From Rhizobium sp. 2MFCol3.1 (GTDB lineage: Bacteria > Pseudomonadota > Alphaproteobacteria > Rhizobiales > Rhizobiaceae), in assembly GCF_000377565.1 (NCBI RefSeq), contig NZ_KB898356.1, forward strand, positions 1 through 64,000: 64,000 bases of DNA. The letters run 5' to 3'. A model generated the notes under the pieces. The model had not been told where the DNA came from and made no database searches. It saw only the letters and a program-made list of their open reading frames with translations. Of this stretch, positions 26,134-34,759 are shown piece after piece. The position numbers and the translations under genes are program-made. How positions within the stretch are numbered: position 1 is the first letter of the stretch; each line of letters opens with the position of its first letter.

Positions 26134-27039
26134 ATGCCGGAATTGCCAGAAGTCGAAACCGTCAAACGCGGCCTCGCGCCCACCATGGAGGGCGCGCGCA
26201 TCGTCAAATTGGAGCTCAGGCGAGGGGACTTGCGCTTCCCGTTTCCGGAGGCCTTCGGCGAAAAGGCGTCCGGCCGCACCATCGTCTCGCTGGGCCGCCG
26301 CGCCAAATATCTGCTGATCGATCTCGACAGCGGTGCCACCATCATCGCCCATCTCGGCATGTCCGGCTCCTTCCGCATCGAGGCCGGCCCGATCGCCGAA
26401 ACCCCCATCTCCGAAACACCGGGCGAATTCCATCACCCGCGCTCGAAGGATGAAAAGCACGATCACGTGATCTTCCATCTCGAAGGGCCGTCGGGCCAAA
26501 GCCGCGTCATCTATAATGACCCGCGCCGCTTCGGCTTCATGGACATGGCCGACCGCACGGCGCTCGACATCAATCCCTTTCTCTATGGCCTCGGCCCGGA
26601 GCCGACAGGCAATGCGCTGAGCGCCGCCTATCTGGCGGAACGCTTCAAGGGAAAGGCGCAGCCGCTGAAGAGCGCGCTGCTCGACCAGAAGAACATCGCC
26701 GGCCTCGGCAATATATATGTGTGCGAGGCGCTGTGGCGCTCGCACCTGAAGCCGACGCGGCCCGCATCCACCCTGGTGACGCCGACGGGCAAGCCCACCA
26801 AGCAGCTCGACCTGCTGGTCTCCTCGATCCGCGACGTCATTGCCGACGCCATCAAGGCGGGCGGCTCGTCGTTGCGCGATCATATCCAGACGGATGGCTC
26901 GCTCGGCTATTTCCAGCACTCCTTCTCCGTCTATGATCGCGAAGGGCAGCCTTGCCGGACGCCCGACTGCGGCGGTACCATCGCCCGCATCGTTCAGGCC
27001 GGGCGCTCGACTTTCTATTGCCCCACCTGCCAAAAATAG
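26134..27039 (+). CDS. mutM: Formamidopyrimidine-DNA glycosylase
   Basis: This 301-residue bifunctional DNA glycosylase/AP lyase removes 8-oxoguanine and formamidopyrimidines. The ATG at 26134 is fixed by chemistry: the catalytic residue is the Pro after the initiator Met (MPELPEVET). Glu3, the Lys in GRRAKYL, the helix-two-turn-helix region ([20 protein letters not shown]) and the C-terminal zinc finger C-x4-C-x16-C-x2-C (CRTPDC...CPTC) are all present. It is co-directional with the enoyl-CoA hydratase. Confidence 0.97.
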   Translation: MPELPEVETVKRGLAPTMEGARIVKLELRRGDLRFPFPEAFGEKASGRTIVSLGRRAKYLLIDLDSGATIIAHLGMSGSFRIEAGPIAETPISETPGEFHHPRSKDEKHDHVIFHLEGPSGQSRVIYNDPRRFGFMDMADRTALDINPFLYGLGPEPTGNALSAAYLAERFKGKAQPLKSALLDQKNIAGLGNIYVCEALWRSHLKPTRPASTLVTPTGKPTKQLDLLVSSIRDVIADAIKAGGSSLRDHIQTDGSLGYFQHSFSVYDREGQPCRTPDCGGTIARIVQAGRSTFYCPTCQK

Positions 27040-27086
27040 CTGCCTGCCATAAATAGCCTGGGCATTGGCCCGACCGGGAGGAACGC

Positions 27087-27860
27087 ATGTCTTATGAAAC
27101 GCTGATCGTCGAAACCCGCGGTGCCGTGGGGCTGATCACGCTGAACCGCCCGCAGGCGCTAAACGCGTTGAACTCGACGGTGCTGAAGGAACTGCTGCAG
27201 GCTTACGCCGCATTCGAGAATGACGACGCCATCGGCGCCATCGTCCTGACCGGCTCCGAGCGTGCCTTTGCCGCAGGCGCCGATATCAAGGAAATGCAGC
27301 CGCTCGATTTCGCCGATGTCTACTCCCGCAATTTCCTCGGCGGCTGGGACGATGTCGCGAAAGTGCGCAAACCCGTCATCGCCGCCGTCAGCGGCTTCGC
27401 GCTCGGCGGCGGCTGCGAACTCGCCATGATCTGCGACTTCATCATCGCGTCGGAGACCGCCAAGTTCGGCCAGCCCGAGATCACCCTCGGCGTCATTCCC
27501 GGCATGGGCGGCTCCCAGCGCCTCACCCGCGCCGTCGGCAAGGCAAAGGCGATGGATATGGTGCTGACAGGTCGCATGATGGATGCGGCGGAAGCAGAAC
27601 GGGCAGGACTCGTATCGCGTGTGGTGGCCGCCGATCGTCTGCTCGATGAAGCGCTGGAGGCGGCGGCCAAGATCGCGTCGCTGTCGCGCCCCTCGGTGCT
27701 GATGGCCAAGGAGGCGGTCAACCGCGCTCTGGAGACCACGCTGGAGGAAGGTCTGCGCTTCGAGCGCCGCCTGTTCCACAGTCTCTTCGCGACGGAAGAT
27801 CAGAAGGAAGGGATGACAGCCTTCATCGAAAAGCGTAAACCCGCCTTCAAGAACCGCTGA
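27087..27860 (+). CDS. Enoyl-CoA hydratase
   Basis: This 257-residue crotonase-fold enzyme hydrates trans-2-enoyl-CoA in fatty-acid beta-oxidation. The oxyanion motifs AAGADIKEM (about 62-70) and [12 protein letters not shown], and the two catalytic Glu regions, are present (one Glu in GGCELA, the other in [13 protein letters not shown]). GGGAGG lies just before the ATG. It sits 47 bases after mutM and upstream of rpsT, the conserved rhizobial order toward dnaA. Confidence 0.94.
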   Translation: MSYETLIVETRGAVGLITLNRPQALNALNSTVLKELLQAYAAFENDDAIGAIVLTGSERAFAAGADIKEMQPLDFADVYSRNFLGGWDDVAKVRKPVIAAVSGFALGGGCELAMICDFIIASETAKFGQPEITLGVIPGMGGSQRLTRAVGKAKAMDMVLTGRMMDAAEAERAGLVSRVVAADRLLDEALEAAAKIASLSRPSVLMAKEAVNRALETTLEEGLRFERRLFHSLFATEDQKEGMTAFIEKRKPAFKNR

Positions 27861-27900
27861 GCCCTGAAGAGAAAAGGCGACGGTTCCTTGAAAATGCGCG

Positions 27901-27929
27901 TTGACGCCGGTCGGCTTTAGGGTTATATG
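27901..27929 (+). promoter_or_regulatory. Strong sigma-70 promoter of rpsT
   Basis: TTGACG, 17 bases, TATATG. This near-consensus promoter predicts a start near 27936 and a leader of about 115 bases before rpsT. Confidence 0.8.
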
Positions 27930-28051
27930 CCCGCCCAAGGTTCGGGAAGCCAGTCCGGTTTCCCGATAATACTCCCGCATTGCTGTGTAGGAAGTGGCTG
28001 CAAGGCCCGCGGCGGTAGCGGAATTTGTTCGAATTCTTGAGAGAGGCATCC

Positions 28052-28330
28052 ATGGCCAATACAACTTCGGCGAAAAAAGCGACCCGCAAGATCGCCAGCC
28101 GTACCGACGTCAACAAGGCTCGTCGCTCGCGCGTTCGCACGTTCGTTCGTCAGGTCGAAGAAGCACTCGCAGCTGGCGATGCTGCCAAGGCCAAGGAAGC
28201 TTTCCAGGCCGCGCAGCCGGAACTGGCCCGCGCAGCAAGCAAGGGCGTCCTGCACGCCAACACGGCATCCCGCAAGGTCTCGCGCCTCGCAGCTCGTGTG
28301 AAGGCTCTGTCGGTCGGCGCGACCGCTTAA
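28052..28330 (+). CDS. rpsT: 30S ribosomal protein S20
   Basis: The 92-residue Lys/Arg-rich helical protein begins [18 protein letters not shown] and contains [20 protein letters not shown] and [20 protein letters not shown], the three-helix S20 pattern. It binds 16S rRNA early in small-subunit assembly. The ATG at 28052 follows GAGAGGCATCC. Preceded by a strong promoter and followed by an intrinsic terminator, it is a single transcription unit. Confidence 0.97.
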   Translation: MANTTSAKKATRKIASRTDVNKARRSRVRTFVRQVEEALAAGDAAKAKEAFQAAQPELARAASKGVLHANTASRKVSRLAARVKALSVGATA

Positions 28331-28360
28331 GCTTCCGTTAATAAAGACAGCTATATGATT

Positions 28361-28386
28361 AGCCCGGCAACTTTGTCGGGCTTTTT
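28361..28386 (+). terminator. rpsT terminator
   Basis: AGCCCGGC and GTCGGGCT form an 8-bp stem (one G-U) around AACTTT, followed by TTTTT. Confidence 0.85.
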
Positions 28387-28387
28387 C

Positions 28388-28659
28388 GATTCCGCCAATT
28401 GCCCGAACTGTGGTTAATTTGGCGACGATTTCGTGTCCGGCAAATGACACAAAAAAATGAGTGATTACAAAGGCTTGTGCCAGGTTGTTCCTGAGCGAAG
28501 AGACTCAGACCTTCCCTTGCGGCGTCTAAAACGAGTCAAGAAGCTTTTTTCTTTTTTTCTTTTTATGCGTGTCAAAATTGCCGGTTTCCTGAATCTCCTT
28601 GATTCAAAAGCGATTCTTTTTTTGCTCCAGTGCAGCGCCCTAAATCTGCCGCAGGAGTC
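28388..28659. promoter_or_regulatory. Cluster of seven GANTC (CcrM) sites upstream of dnaA
   Basis: GANTC occurs at 28388, 28502, 28533, 28591, 28601, 28612 and 28655, seven times in 272 bases where about one is expected by chance. GANTC is the target of the cell-cycle methyltransferase CcrM in alphaproteobacteria. The position suggests methylation-dependent control of dnaA. Long T runs (28545-28564) lie within the cluster. The rest of the 850-base gap between rpsT and dnaA (28331-29182) shows no convincing gene. Confidence 0.6.
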
Positions 28660-29018
28660 AACCGGCTACGCTTAATTTTGGCGAAATATGCCCGTTGATC
28701 TCGACCCCCGATCCTGCCTAAATGCCTCCCAACAAGGGGCTCGGACATCACCTGTTTTAAGGCTTGGTCTGAAACTGCCACGTCGGCAGGACGATGCTTT
28801 AGTGTCTTTTGTTGCGGAAGTTTCGACCTCCGGATTTTCACGCACTGATGCAGATTGGACTGCGGCTATGGCTGCCGCGGAACGGGATCATCTGTGCGCC
28901 ATTTTTGAGGGCTGCACGCAGCGCGTGCGATCCTAATGAAGAGAAAAAGCATACGCAGGCAGGCGGTGTTCGTTGGACGAGGAGCGGACACCTAGGAGAC
29001 AGGAAGCAATAAGACCGC

Positions 29019-29065
29019 ATGAAGCGGTTGGCTTCGCCTCCAACAGTCGCCTCTCGTTAAGAGGC
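29019..29065 (+). promoter_or_regulatory. Possible leader peptide and hairpin before dnaA
   Basis: A 13-codon frame (MKRLASPPTVASR, stop at 29058-29060) ends inside a small hairpin whose arms GCCTCT and AGAGGC (29049-29065) flank CGTTA. It lies about 120 bases before dnaA. The ribosome site is poorly spaced, so this may be chance. Confidence 0.25.
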
Positions 29066-29182
29066 ACGCGTTTGAGTGAACCGGCCGACGGCAGAGCATG
29101 AGGGTGATGCTGTCAGGTCATAAGCGGGGAAATGATCGGGCGACCAGGATTAGGTCGGCCGATGGAACTATAAGGCGGCAAG

Positions 29183-30733
29183 ATGCACATGAATTCGATG
29201 GCGGCGAGTGCTTTGGACAACTCGGACAAGGTATCTCAGACGTTAGGCTCTATTTGCCCAGACGCGGCGGGGGAAAAGGGAGACATGAAGAATGATGGCA
29301 TACTTTTTGAACGAGCAAGTGCACGCCTGAAGGCGCAGGTCGGTCCGGATGTCTACGCAAGCTGGTTTGCACGACTGAAGCTCCATTCCGTCTCCAAGAG
29401 TGTCGTACGGCTGACGGTCCCAACAACTTTTCTGAAGTCCTGGATCAACAATCGCTACCTCGACCTGATCACCGGCATCTTCCAGGCGGAAGACGCTGAA
29501 ATCCTGAAGGTCGAAATCCTGGTTCGCACGGCAGCGCGCGCAACCAGCAAGCCGGAAGAAACGGCGACGCAGGAGCCGGTATCATCCGTCGCGCCGATCC
29601 GTCGCCCGGTCGCTCAGCAGGCCGGCCAGATCGTTCAGCAGGCTGTTTCGGCAGCGTCTGCGGCGCGCCCGGCGACCTCTGGCCAGCCGCTCTTCGGCTC
29701 GCCGCTCGATAACCGCTTCACCTTCGACACCTTCGTCGAAGGCAGCTCCAACCGCGTCGCTCTCGCGGCTGCAAAGACCATTGCCGAAGCCGGTCAGGGC
29801 GCAGTGCGCTTCAACCCGCTCTTCGTTCATTCCACGGTCGGTCTCGGCAAGACCCATCTGCTGCAGGCGATCGCCAATGCAGCCGTACAGAACCCGCGCC
29901 AGCTGCGCGTCGTCTACCTGACGGCCGAATACTTCATGTGGCGTTTCGCGACCGCGATCCGCGACAATGATGCGCTGACGCTGAAGGACTCGCTGCGCAA
30001 CATCGACCTTCTGATCATCGACGACATGCAGTTCCTGCAGGGCAAGATGATCCAGCACGAGTTCTGCCATCTCTTGAACATGCTGCTCGACAGCGCCAAG
30101 CAGGTCGTCGTCGCAGCCGACCGTGCACCCTGGGAGCTGGAATCGCTCGACCCGCGCGTTCGTTCGCGTCTGCAGGGTGGCGTGGCGATCGAGCTTGACG
30201 GCCCGGATTACGAGATGCGTCTCGAAATCCTCCAGCGTCGTCTTGATGTCGCCCGTGGCGAAGATCCGTCGCTGGAAATGTCGAGCGAGCTTCTCAACCA
30301 CGTTGCCCGCAGCATCACCGCCAGCGGCCGCGAACTGGAAGGCGCCTTCAACCAGCTGCTCTTCCGTCGCTCCTTCGAGCCGAACCTGACGGTCGAGCGC
30401 GTGGACGAGCTTCTCGCCCACCTGGTCGGCTCCGGCGAACCGCGCCGCGTGCGTATCGAGGACATCCAGCGCATTGTCGCACGTCACTACAACGTGTCGC
30501 GCCAGGAGCTGGTCTCGAACCGCCGTACGCGCGTCATCGTCAAGCCGCGCCAGATCGCCATGTATCTGGCCAAGACCCTGACGCCGCGCTCCTTCCCGGA
30601 GATCGGTCGTCGCTTCGGCGGACGTGACCACACGACCGTGCTGCACGCCGTGCGCAAGATCGAGGAGCTGATTTCAGGTGACAGCAAGCTGTCGCACGAG
30701 ATCGAGCTGCTGAAGCGCCTGATCAACGAGTAG
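29183..30733 (+). CDS. dnaA: Chromosomal replication initiator protein DnaA
   Basis: This 516-residue AAA+ initiator opens the origin. Domain I lies after a 34-residue N-terminal extension, a variable Ala/Gln-rich linker follows, and domain III has the Walker [10 protein letters not shown] and Walker [10 protein letters not shown] motifs. Domain IV has the DnaA signature [18 protein letters not shown]. The first Gly of the usual Walker A is Ser here. The ATG at 29183 has AAGGCGG upstream; a second ATG at 29285 ([12 protein letters not shown]) with GGGAG would give 482 residues, and either may be used. A terminator follows the gene. Confidence 0.95.
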   Translation: MHMNSMAASALDNSDKVSQTLGSICPDAAGEKGDMKNDGILFERASARLKAQVGPDVYASWFARLKLHSVSKSVVRLTVPTTFLKSWINNRYLDLITGIFQAEDAEILKVEILVRTAARATSKPEETATQEPVSSVAPIRRPVAQQAGQIVQQAVSAASAARPATSGQPLFGSPLDNRFTFDTFVEGSSNRVALAAAKTIAEAGQGAVRFNPLFVHSTVGLGKTHLLQAIANAAVQNPRQLRVVYLTAEYFMWRFATAIRDNDALTLKDSLRNIDLLIIDDMQFLQGKMIQHEFCHLLNMLLDSAKQVVVAADRAPWELESLDPRVRSRLQGGVAIELDGPDYEMRLEILQRRLDVARGEDPSLEMSSELLNHVARSITASGRELEGAFNQLLFRRSFEPNLTVERVDELLAHLVGSGEPRRVRIEDIQRIVARHYNVSRQELVSNRRTRVIVKPRQIAMYLAKTLTPRSFPEIGRRFGGRDHTTVLHAVRKIEELISGDSKLSHEIELLKRLINE

Positions 30734-30758
30734 TCGCGATCATAGCATGGATTTTAGG

Positions 30759-30788
30759 CGGCCGGGAGCAATCCCGGCCGTTTGCTTT
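30759..30788 (+). terminator. dnaA terminator
   Basis: CGGCCGGGA and TCCCGGCCG form a 9-bp stem around GCAA, followed by a T-rich tail. Confidence 0.8.
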
Positions 30789-30841
30789 TGGCGCGCGCCT
30801 CTGCATAGTCGGCGGTAGACGATTGAGGCGCGAGGCTGATC

Positions 30842-31597
30842 ATGCCGGCATTGCTTTTTTCCGATGACTTCGATGCGCCCGAGCTGAACGGCGAAAACTG
30901 GCTGCCCTGCTATCTCCCGCATTGGAGTTCGTGGGAAGCATCGCAGGCGCGCTACAAGATCCGCGATGGCTACCTCCGGCTGGTGGTAGAAGACGACCAG
31001 CAGCCCTGGTGCCCGGAATTCGATTGCGGCGTCAGGGTTTCCAACCTGCAGACGGGCCATTGGTCCGGCCCGGTCGGCAGCCGCGCCGGCCAACACCGGT
31101 TCAATCAGGATCTCACCGTGCGCGAGGCGATCCCACCCCGCCGCCTCTTCCTGCCGCATTACTGCCGTCTCGAGATGCGCGCTCGCGCAAGCCTCAATCC
31201 TTGGAACCTGGCGGCGTTATGGCTGATCGGCTTCGAGGACGAGCCGCATTGCTCCGGGGAGATAACCCTCTTCGAAGTCTTCGGTCGCAATGTCGAGCCC
31301 GATGCGGTGAAGATCGGGCGCGGTATCAAGAAGATCCACGATCCGAAACTGACAACGGAGCTCGATGAGGCAAGCGTCCCAATTGCTGTTGGCGACTGGC
31401 ATGTCTACGCGATGGACTGGACGCCCGAGGGGATCGATTTTCTCGTCGATGGGACGATCGTCACACGCACCCGCCAGAGCCCCGATTACCCGATGCAGCT
31501 GATGCTGAACCTCTACGATCTGCCCGGCGACGAGGATCGCTCGCAGGCGCTCACGGCCACATTCGACATCGATTACGTCAAGGCGTGGGGCAGCTGA
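30842..31597 (+). CDS. GH16-fold protein with altered catalytic motif
   Basis: The product has 251 residues with the concanavalin-like fold of glycoside hydrolase family 16: DDFDAPELNGENW at the start, YCRLEMRARAS, a strand PWNLAALWLIGF, then the catalytic strand and a C-terminal FDIDYVKAWGS. The usual catalytic pattern E-x-D-x-x-E reads E-I-T-L-F-E here (in SGEITLFEVFG), so both Glu are kept but the central Asp is Thr. There is no signal peptide. It may be a weak or specialised hydrolase, or a binding protein. It follows dnaA but has its own start. Confidence 0.7.
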   Translation: MPALLFSDDFDAPELNGENWLPCYLPHWSSWEASQARYKIRDGYLRLVVEDDQQPWCPEFDCGVRVSNLQTGHWSGPVGSRAGQHRFNQDLTVREAIPPRRLFLPHYCRLEMRARASLNPWNLAALWLIGFEDEPHCSGEITLFEVFGRNVEPDAVKIGRGIKKIHDPKLTTELDEASVPIAVGDWHVYAMDWTPEGIDFLVDGTIVTRTRQSPDYPMQLMLNLYDLPGDEDRSQALTATFDIDYVKAWGS

Positions 31598-31642
31598 GGT
31601 GCCGCGCCGGCATCGGCTTTGAATTGAAACGGCGCAATGTGT

Positions 31643-32407
31643 TTATTGCGGATTGCGCTGGCTGGGCAGTGCACATCGGCTGCCGCAACTCGCGACGCCC
31701 GGAAGCATGTAGCGCAGGCAGCAAAGCTTGCGCCGCTGGATCATCTGTCCGTCTTCTTCGACCCGTTTGACGCTGCCGCACAAGGGGTTCGGCCCGCCAT
31801 CCGGTAGACATCCGCGCACGAAGAGCGGCAGGTCGGGCGCGGAACGCCCGCCGCCCTCGCTATCGGTCAGCCGCAGCGTATAGTCGATGTAGACGGCGGC
31901 GTTGTTCCACAGGAGCTTGGCCGAGAGCCCGCAGCGCTTCAAGCGCTCGACGGCCATGTTGAGATGGCCGGACATCAACGGCCCGACCACGGAAAATTCG
32001 TCGCCGCTCGTCTCTTCGCCGATCATGCCGCGATGGGAAACGCCGAAGGCGCGCGGCAGCCCATCTTCGGTGAGCGCGATCGTCATCTCATCGAATGCCA
32101 CCGGCAGCACCTGTCCAGCCAGGCGGTGGGCGAGCAGATAGGGAATGCTGATCCCGGCGAAGTAATAGAGCGACCACATGGAGACGACGGCGCGGCGATC
32201 GGTACCTTTGGTGACCTCGGTGTACCGGTCGATCGCCCGCTCGAAACCGCCATCCTTGAAGAATGTTGCGAGGGCGACGCCACCGGCCAGCTCATCCGCC
32301 AGCATCATCTTCTCGCGGCACCAGGCGTGATCGCCGGAAAAAGCGTGGGACAGGCCAATCGGCTGCGGGAGCCCGGGCGCCGTCCGCGCGATCTGTTGAA
32401 CTGCCAT
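31643..32407 (-). CDS. fhuF: Siderophore-iron reductase FhuF
   Basis: The product has 254 residues. The C-terminus carries the FhuF [2Fe-2S] signature: Cys229, Cys230, Cys241 and Cys245, that is CC-x10-C-x3-C; in E. coli FhuF the last spacing is two residues. The central region (MWSLYYFAGISIPYLLAHRL) matches the family. FhuF reduces ferric hydroxamate siderophores in the cytoplasm to release iron. An IRO box (TGA-N9-TCA) lies about 40 bases upstream, which points to RirA control. It is convergent with the GH16-like gene. Confidence 0.85.
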   Translation of the reverse strand: MAVQQIARTAPGLPQPIGLSHAFSGDHAWCREKMMLADELAGGVALATFFKDGGFERAIDRYTEVTKGTDRRAVVSMWSLYYFAGISIPYLLAHRLAGQVLPVAFDEMTIALTEDGLPRAFGVSHRGMIGEETSGDEFSVVGPLMSGHLNMAVERLKRCGLSAKLLWNNAAVYIDYTLRLTDSEGGGRSAPDLPLFVRGCLPDGGPNPLCGSVKRVEEDGQMIQRRKLCCLRYMLPGVASCGSRCALPSQRNPQ

Positions 32408-32444
32408 GACTGAGGTTCGGCCTTGCCCGTATGCGTCTTAATCC

Positions 32445-32459
32445 TGACTATGATAATCA
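32445..32459. promoter_or_regulatory. IRO box (RirA site) upstream of fhuF
   Basis: TGA-N9-TCA in an imperfect palindrome CTGACTATGATAATCAG (32444-32460). It overlaps a promoter-like pair on the minus strand (TTGCTG, 17 bases, TAAGAC). RirA is the iron-sulfur repressor of iron-uptake genes in rhizobia. Confidence 0.65.
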
Positions 32460-32533
32460 GCAAATACGCGCCGGGAAAGTGTTTTATGAGTGCGGGTGTC
32501 CACTTTTTCGGCGGTTGCTGAAATAGGCCCGGA

Positions 32534-33418
32534 CTACCGCTGCGCTTCCGACAGCAACCAGCGGCGGAAGGCGGCCGCTGCCGGCCGTTCCAGCGCCTGG
32601 CCGGGATAGACAAGATGGAAGGCGAGCCGGCTGGCGACGCCGACAGGGAAGGGGGCGATGAGCTGGCCTTCTTGCAGTTCAGTCGTCACGAAGGAGCGCC
32701 GCATCAGCGCGAAGCCGAGCCCCGCCTTCATCGCCTCATAGGCGCCGTTGCCGTGCATGAAGACCGGCCCACGGGCGGTATCGACATTTTTCGCGCCCGC
32801 CGCCTCCAGCCATAGCTGCCAGTCATGGCGGTAGACGTCGTGGATCAGCTGGAATGGCGCCAGCGCATCGGGCGATGGATCCGGGCCGAGCTCATCGGCG
32901 AGCTTCGGCGTGCAGACCGGCACCAGCTCGTCATCCACCAGCCGTTCGCTGACGAGCCCGTCATAGCCCCCGAGCCCGTGACGGATGGCGAGGTCTATGC
33001 CGTCGCGCTGGAAATCCATCACCCTGTGCGAGGCGCTGATGCGTACGTCGATCTCCGGGTTCAGCGCTTCGAAGCGCGAAAGCCGCGGCACCAGCCAGTA
33101 GGTCGCAAAGCCCGCGGTGCATGTGACGTTCAGCACCGTGCCTCGGTTCCGCGCCGTGATCGCCGCCGTCGCCTCGCGCACCAGCCGAAAGGCCGCCCGC
33201 AAGGTCGTAAAATAGTCGGCACCCTCGGGCGTCAGCGCCAATGCGCGCGTCTTGCGCTCGAACAGGCGCACGCCGAGCGACGTCTCGAGATCGCGGATCT
33301 GCAGGCTGACCGCGCCCGGCGTCACATTGAGTTCCCGCGCCGCAAGCGTCATGCTCAAATGCCGGGCGGCGGCCTCGAAGGCACGGAGCGCCGAAAGCGA
33401 TGGAAGAAAATCACTCAT
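32534..33418 (-). CDS. LysR-type regulator, GcvA-like
   Basis: The protein has 294 residues with the GcvA/AmpR-type N-terminus LPSLSALRAFEAAARHLSMTLAARELNVTPGAVSLQIRDLE and the effector motif RDGIDLAIRHG. The gene is divergent from an EamA transporter with a 213-base intergenic region, the usual arrangement for regulating a transporter. Confidence 0.9.
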   Translation of the reverse strand: MSDFLPSLSALRAFEAAARHLSMTLAARELNVTPGAVSLQIRDLETSLGVRLFERKTRALALTPEGADYFTTLRAAFRLVREATAAITARNRGTVLNVTCTAGFATYWLVPRLSRFEALNPEIDVRISASHRVMDFQRDGIDLAIRHGLGGYDGLVSERLVDDELVPVCTPKLADELGPDPSPDALAPFQLIHDVYRHDWQLWLEAAGAKNVDTARGPVFMHGNGAYEAMKAGLGFALMRRSFVTTELQEGQLIAPFPVGVASRLAFHLVYPGQALERPAAAAFRRWLLSEAQR

Positions 33419-33631
33419 GCTTTAGCTCAGCTCAATCATGAAACGAAAAAGACTCGTTTGTCGCATGGCTCTGACCGCCATAGTATATGCATAAAGGTGA
33501 TCATTTAAAGTCAAAGCTTGATCGTCACGGATAAGAATAACTCGACAGACGATAACAAGCCGCGCAGGAATCGGGTGGCGCAGGCTAGCGCCGAGCGCTA
33601 AACCGGCCATGCCGCAAAAGGGAGAGAAGCG

Positions 33632-34549
33632 ATGCAGCAAAGACAGATGGGCCTTGCCGAATGGGGAATGTTGCTGGTGCTGTCGCTGCTCTGGGGCGGC
33701 TCCTTCCTCTTCAACGGCATCCTGGTGAAGACCCTGCCGCCGTTTACCATCGTCACTGGCCGCGTGCTGATCGCCGCCGTCGCGCTGAACCTCATCGTGC
33801 GCGCCACCGGCCACGCCATGCCGCGTGATGGCAAGTCTTGGGGCGCCTTCTTCGTCATGGGCCTGATCAACAACATGATCCCCTTCTGCCTCATCGTCTG
33901 GGGCCAGACCCATATTGCGAGCGGCCTCGCATCGATCCTCAACGCCACCACGCCGCTCTTCGGCGTCGTCGTCGCGCATCTGTTGACGGCGGATGAGAAG
34001 ATGACCGGAAACCGCCTGTTCGGCGTCCTCGTCGGCTTTGCCGGCGTCGCCTACATGATCGGCTTCGATGCGCTGCGCGATCTGGGAACCAATGTGCTGG
34101 CGCAGCTCGCCGTTCTCGGCGCCGCACTCTCCTATTCCTTCGCCGGCATCTACGGCCGCCGCTTCCGCCAGATGGGCATGGCACCGCTTCTCCCCGCCGC
34201 CGGCCAGGTCACCGCCTCCAGCGTGCTGATGCTCCCCATCGCTCTCATCGTCGACCACCCCTGGACGCTCGCCGCCCCCTCGGCCGAGACCTGGATGGCG
34301 CTTTTCGGCCTGGCGCTGCTCTCGACGGCCGTCGCCTACGTCCTCTTCTTCCGCATCCTCGCCACGGCGGGAGCCACCAACCTGATGCTCGTCACCTTCC
34401 TCATCCCCGTCAGCGCCATCCTTTTGGGCGCCGCCATCCTCGGCGAGCAGCTGCAGGCCAAGCACCTGATCGGCATGGCGATGATCGCGATCGGGTTGGC
34501 TGCGATCGATGGGCGGTTGTTTGCGCGGGTGCGGAGGAGGGTGGTGTGA
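33632..34549 (+). CDS. DMT-superfamily (EamA) transporter
   Basis: The product has 305 residues in ten membrane segments: two EamA repeats, the first with LLWGGSFLFNGILVKTLPPFTIVTGR (about 20-45), the second starting near ALSYSFAGIYGRRF. GGGAGAGAAGCG precedes the ATG. The probable regulator is the divergent GcvA-like gene. The substrate is unknown; an amino-acid or metabolite exporter is likely. Confidence 0.88.
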   Translation: MQQRQMGLAEWGMLLVLSLLWGGSFLFNGILVKTLPPFTIVTGRVLIAAVALNLIVRATGHAMPRDGKSWGAFFVMGLINNMIPFCLIVWGQTHIASGLASILNATTPLFGVVVAHLLTADEKMTGNRLFGVLVGFAGVAYMIGFDALRDLGTNVLAQLAVLGAALSYSFAGIYGRRFRQMGMAPLLPAAGQVTASSVLMLPIALIVDHPWTLAAPSAETWMALFGLALLSTAVAYVLFFRILATAGATNLMLVTFLIPVSAILLGAAILGEQLQAKHLIGMAMIAIGLAAIDGRLFARVRRRVV

Positions 34550-34593
34550 TTGCGGAAGTTATTTAGAAATAAGAGGATAGCATAGAGCCCGGA

Positions 34594-34719
34594 GCCCCCT
34601 CATCCGCCTGCCGGCACCTTCTCCCCATTGGGGAGAAGAGACTCGTGGTGGGGCGCTCGCGCCAATCTTCCCTTCGCCCCATAGGGGAGAAGGTGGCCCG
34701 TAGGGCCGGATGAGGGGGC
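34594..34719. repeat. RIME-type palindromic mosaic repeat
   Basis: This 126-bp element fills most of the spacer between the EamA gene and hemW. Its ends GCCCCCTCATCCG and CGGATGAGGGGGC are perfect inverted repeats. Two internal palindromes CTTCTCCCC-ATT-GGGGAGAAG and CGCCCCATAGGGGAGAAGG lie between. The structure matches the rhizobial intergenic mosaic element. Confidence 0.85.
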
Positions 34720-34759
34720 CTCACAGCACAAGCTAACCGCCTGAACCCACCCCAAAAAA

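Noticed and set aside
28409..28417. TGTGGTTAA as a DnaA box and possible origin
   Set aside because: It differs from TTATNCACA and is the only near match. In rhizobia the origin lies near hemE, not dnaA.
28688..28936. An 82-codon frame in the dnaA leader
   Set aside because: It has no ribosome site and no family-like sequence.
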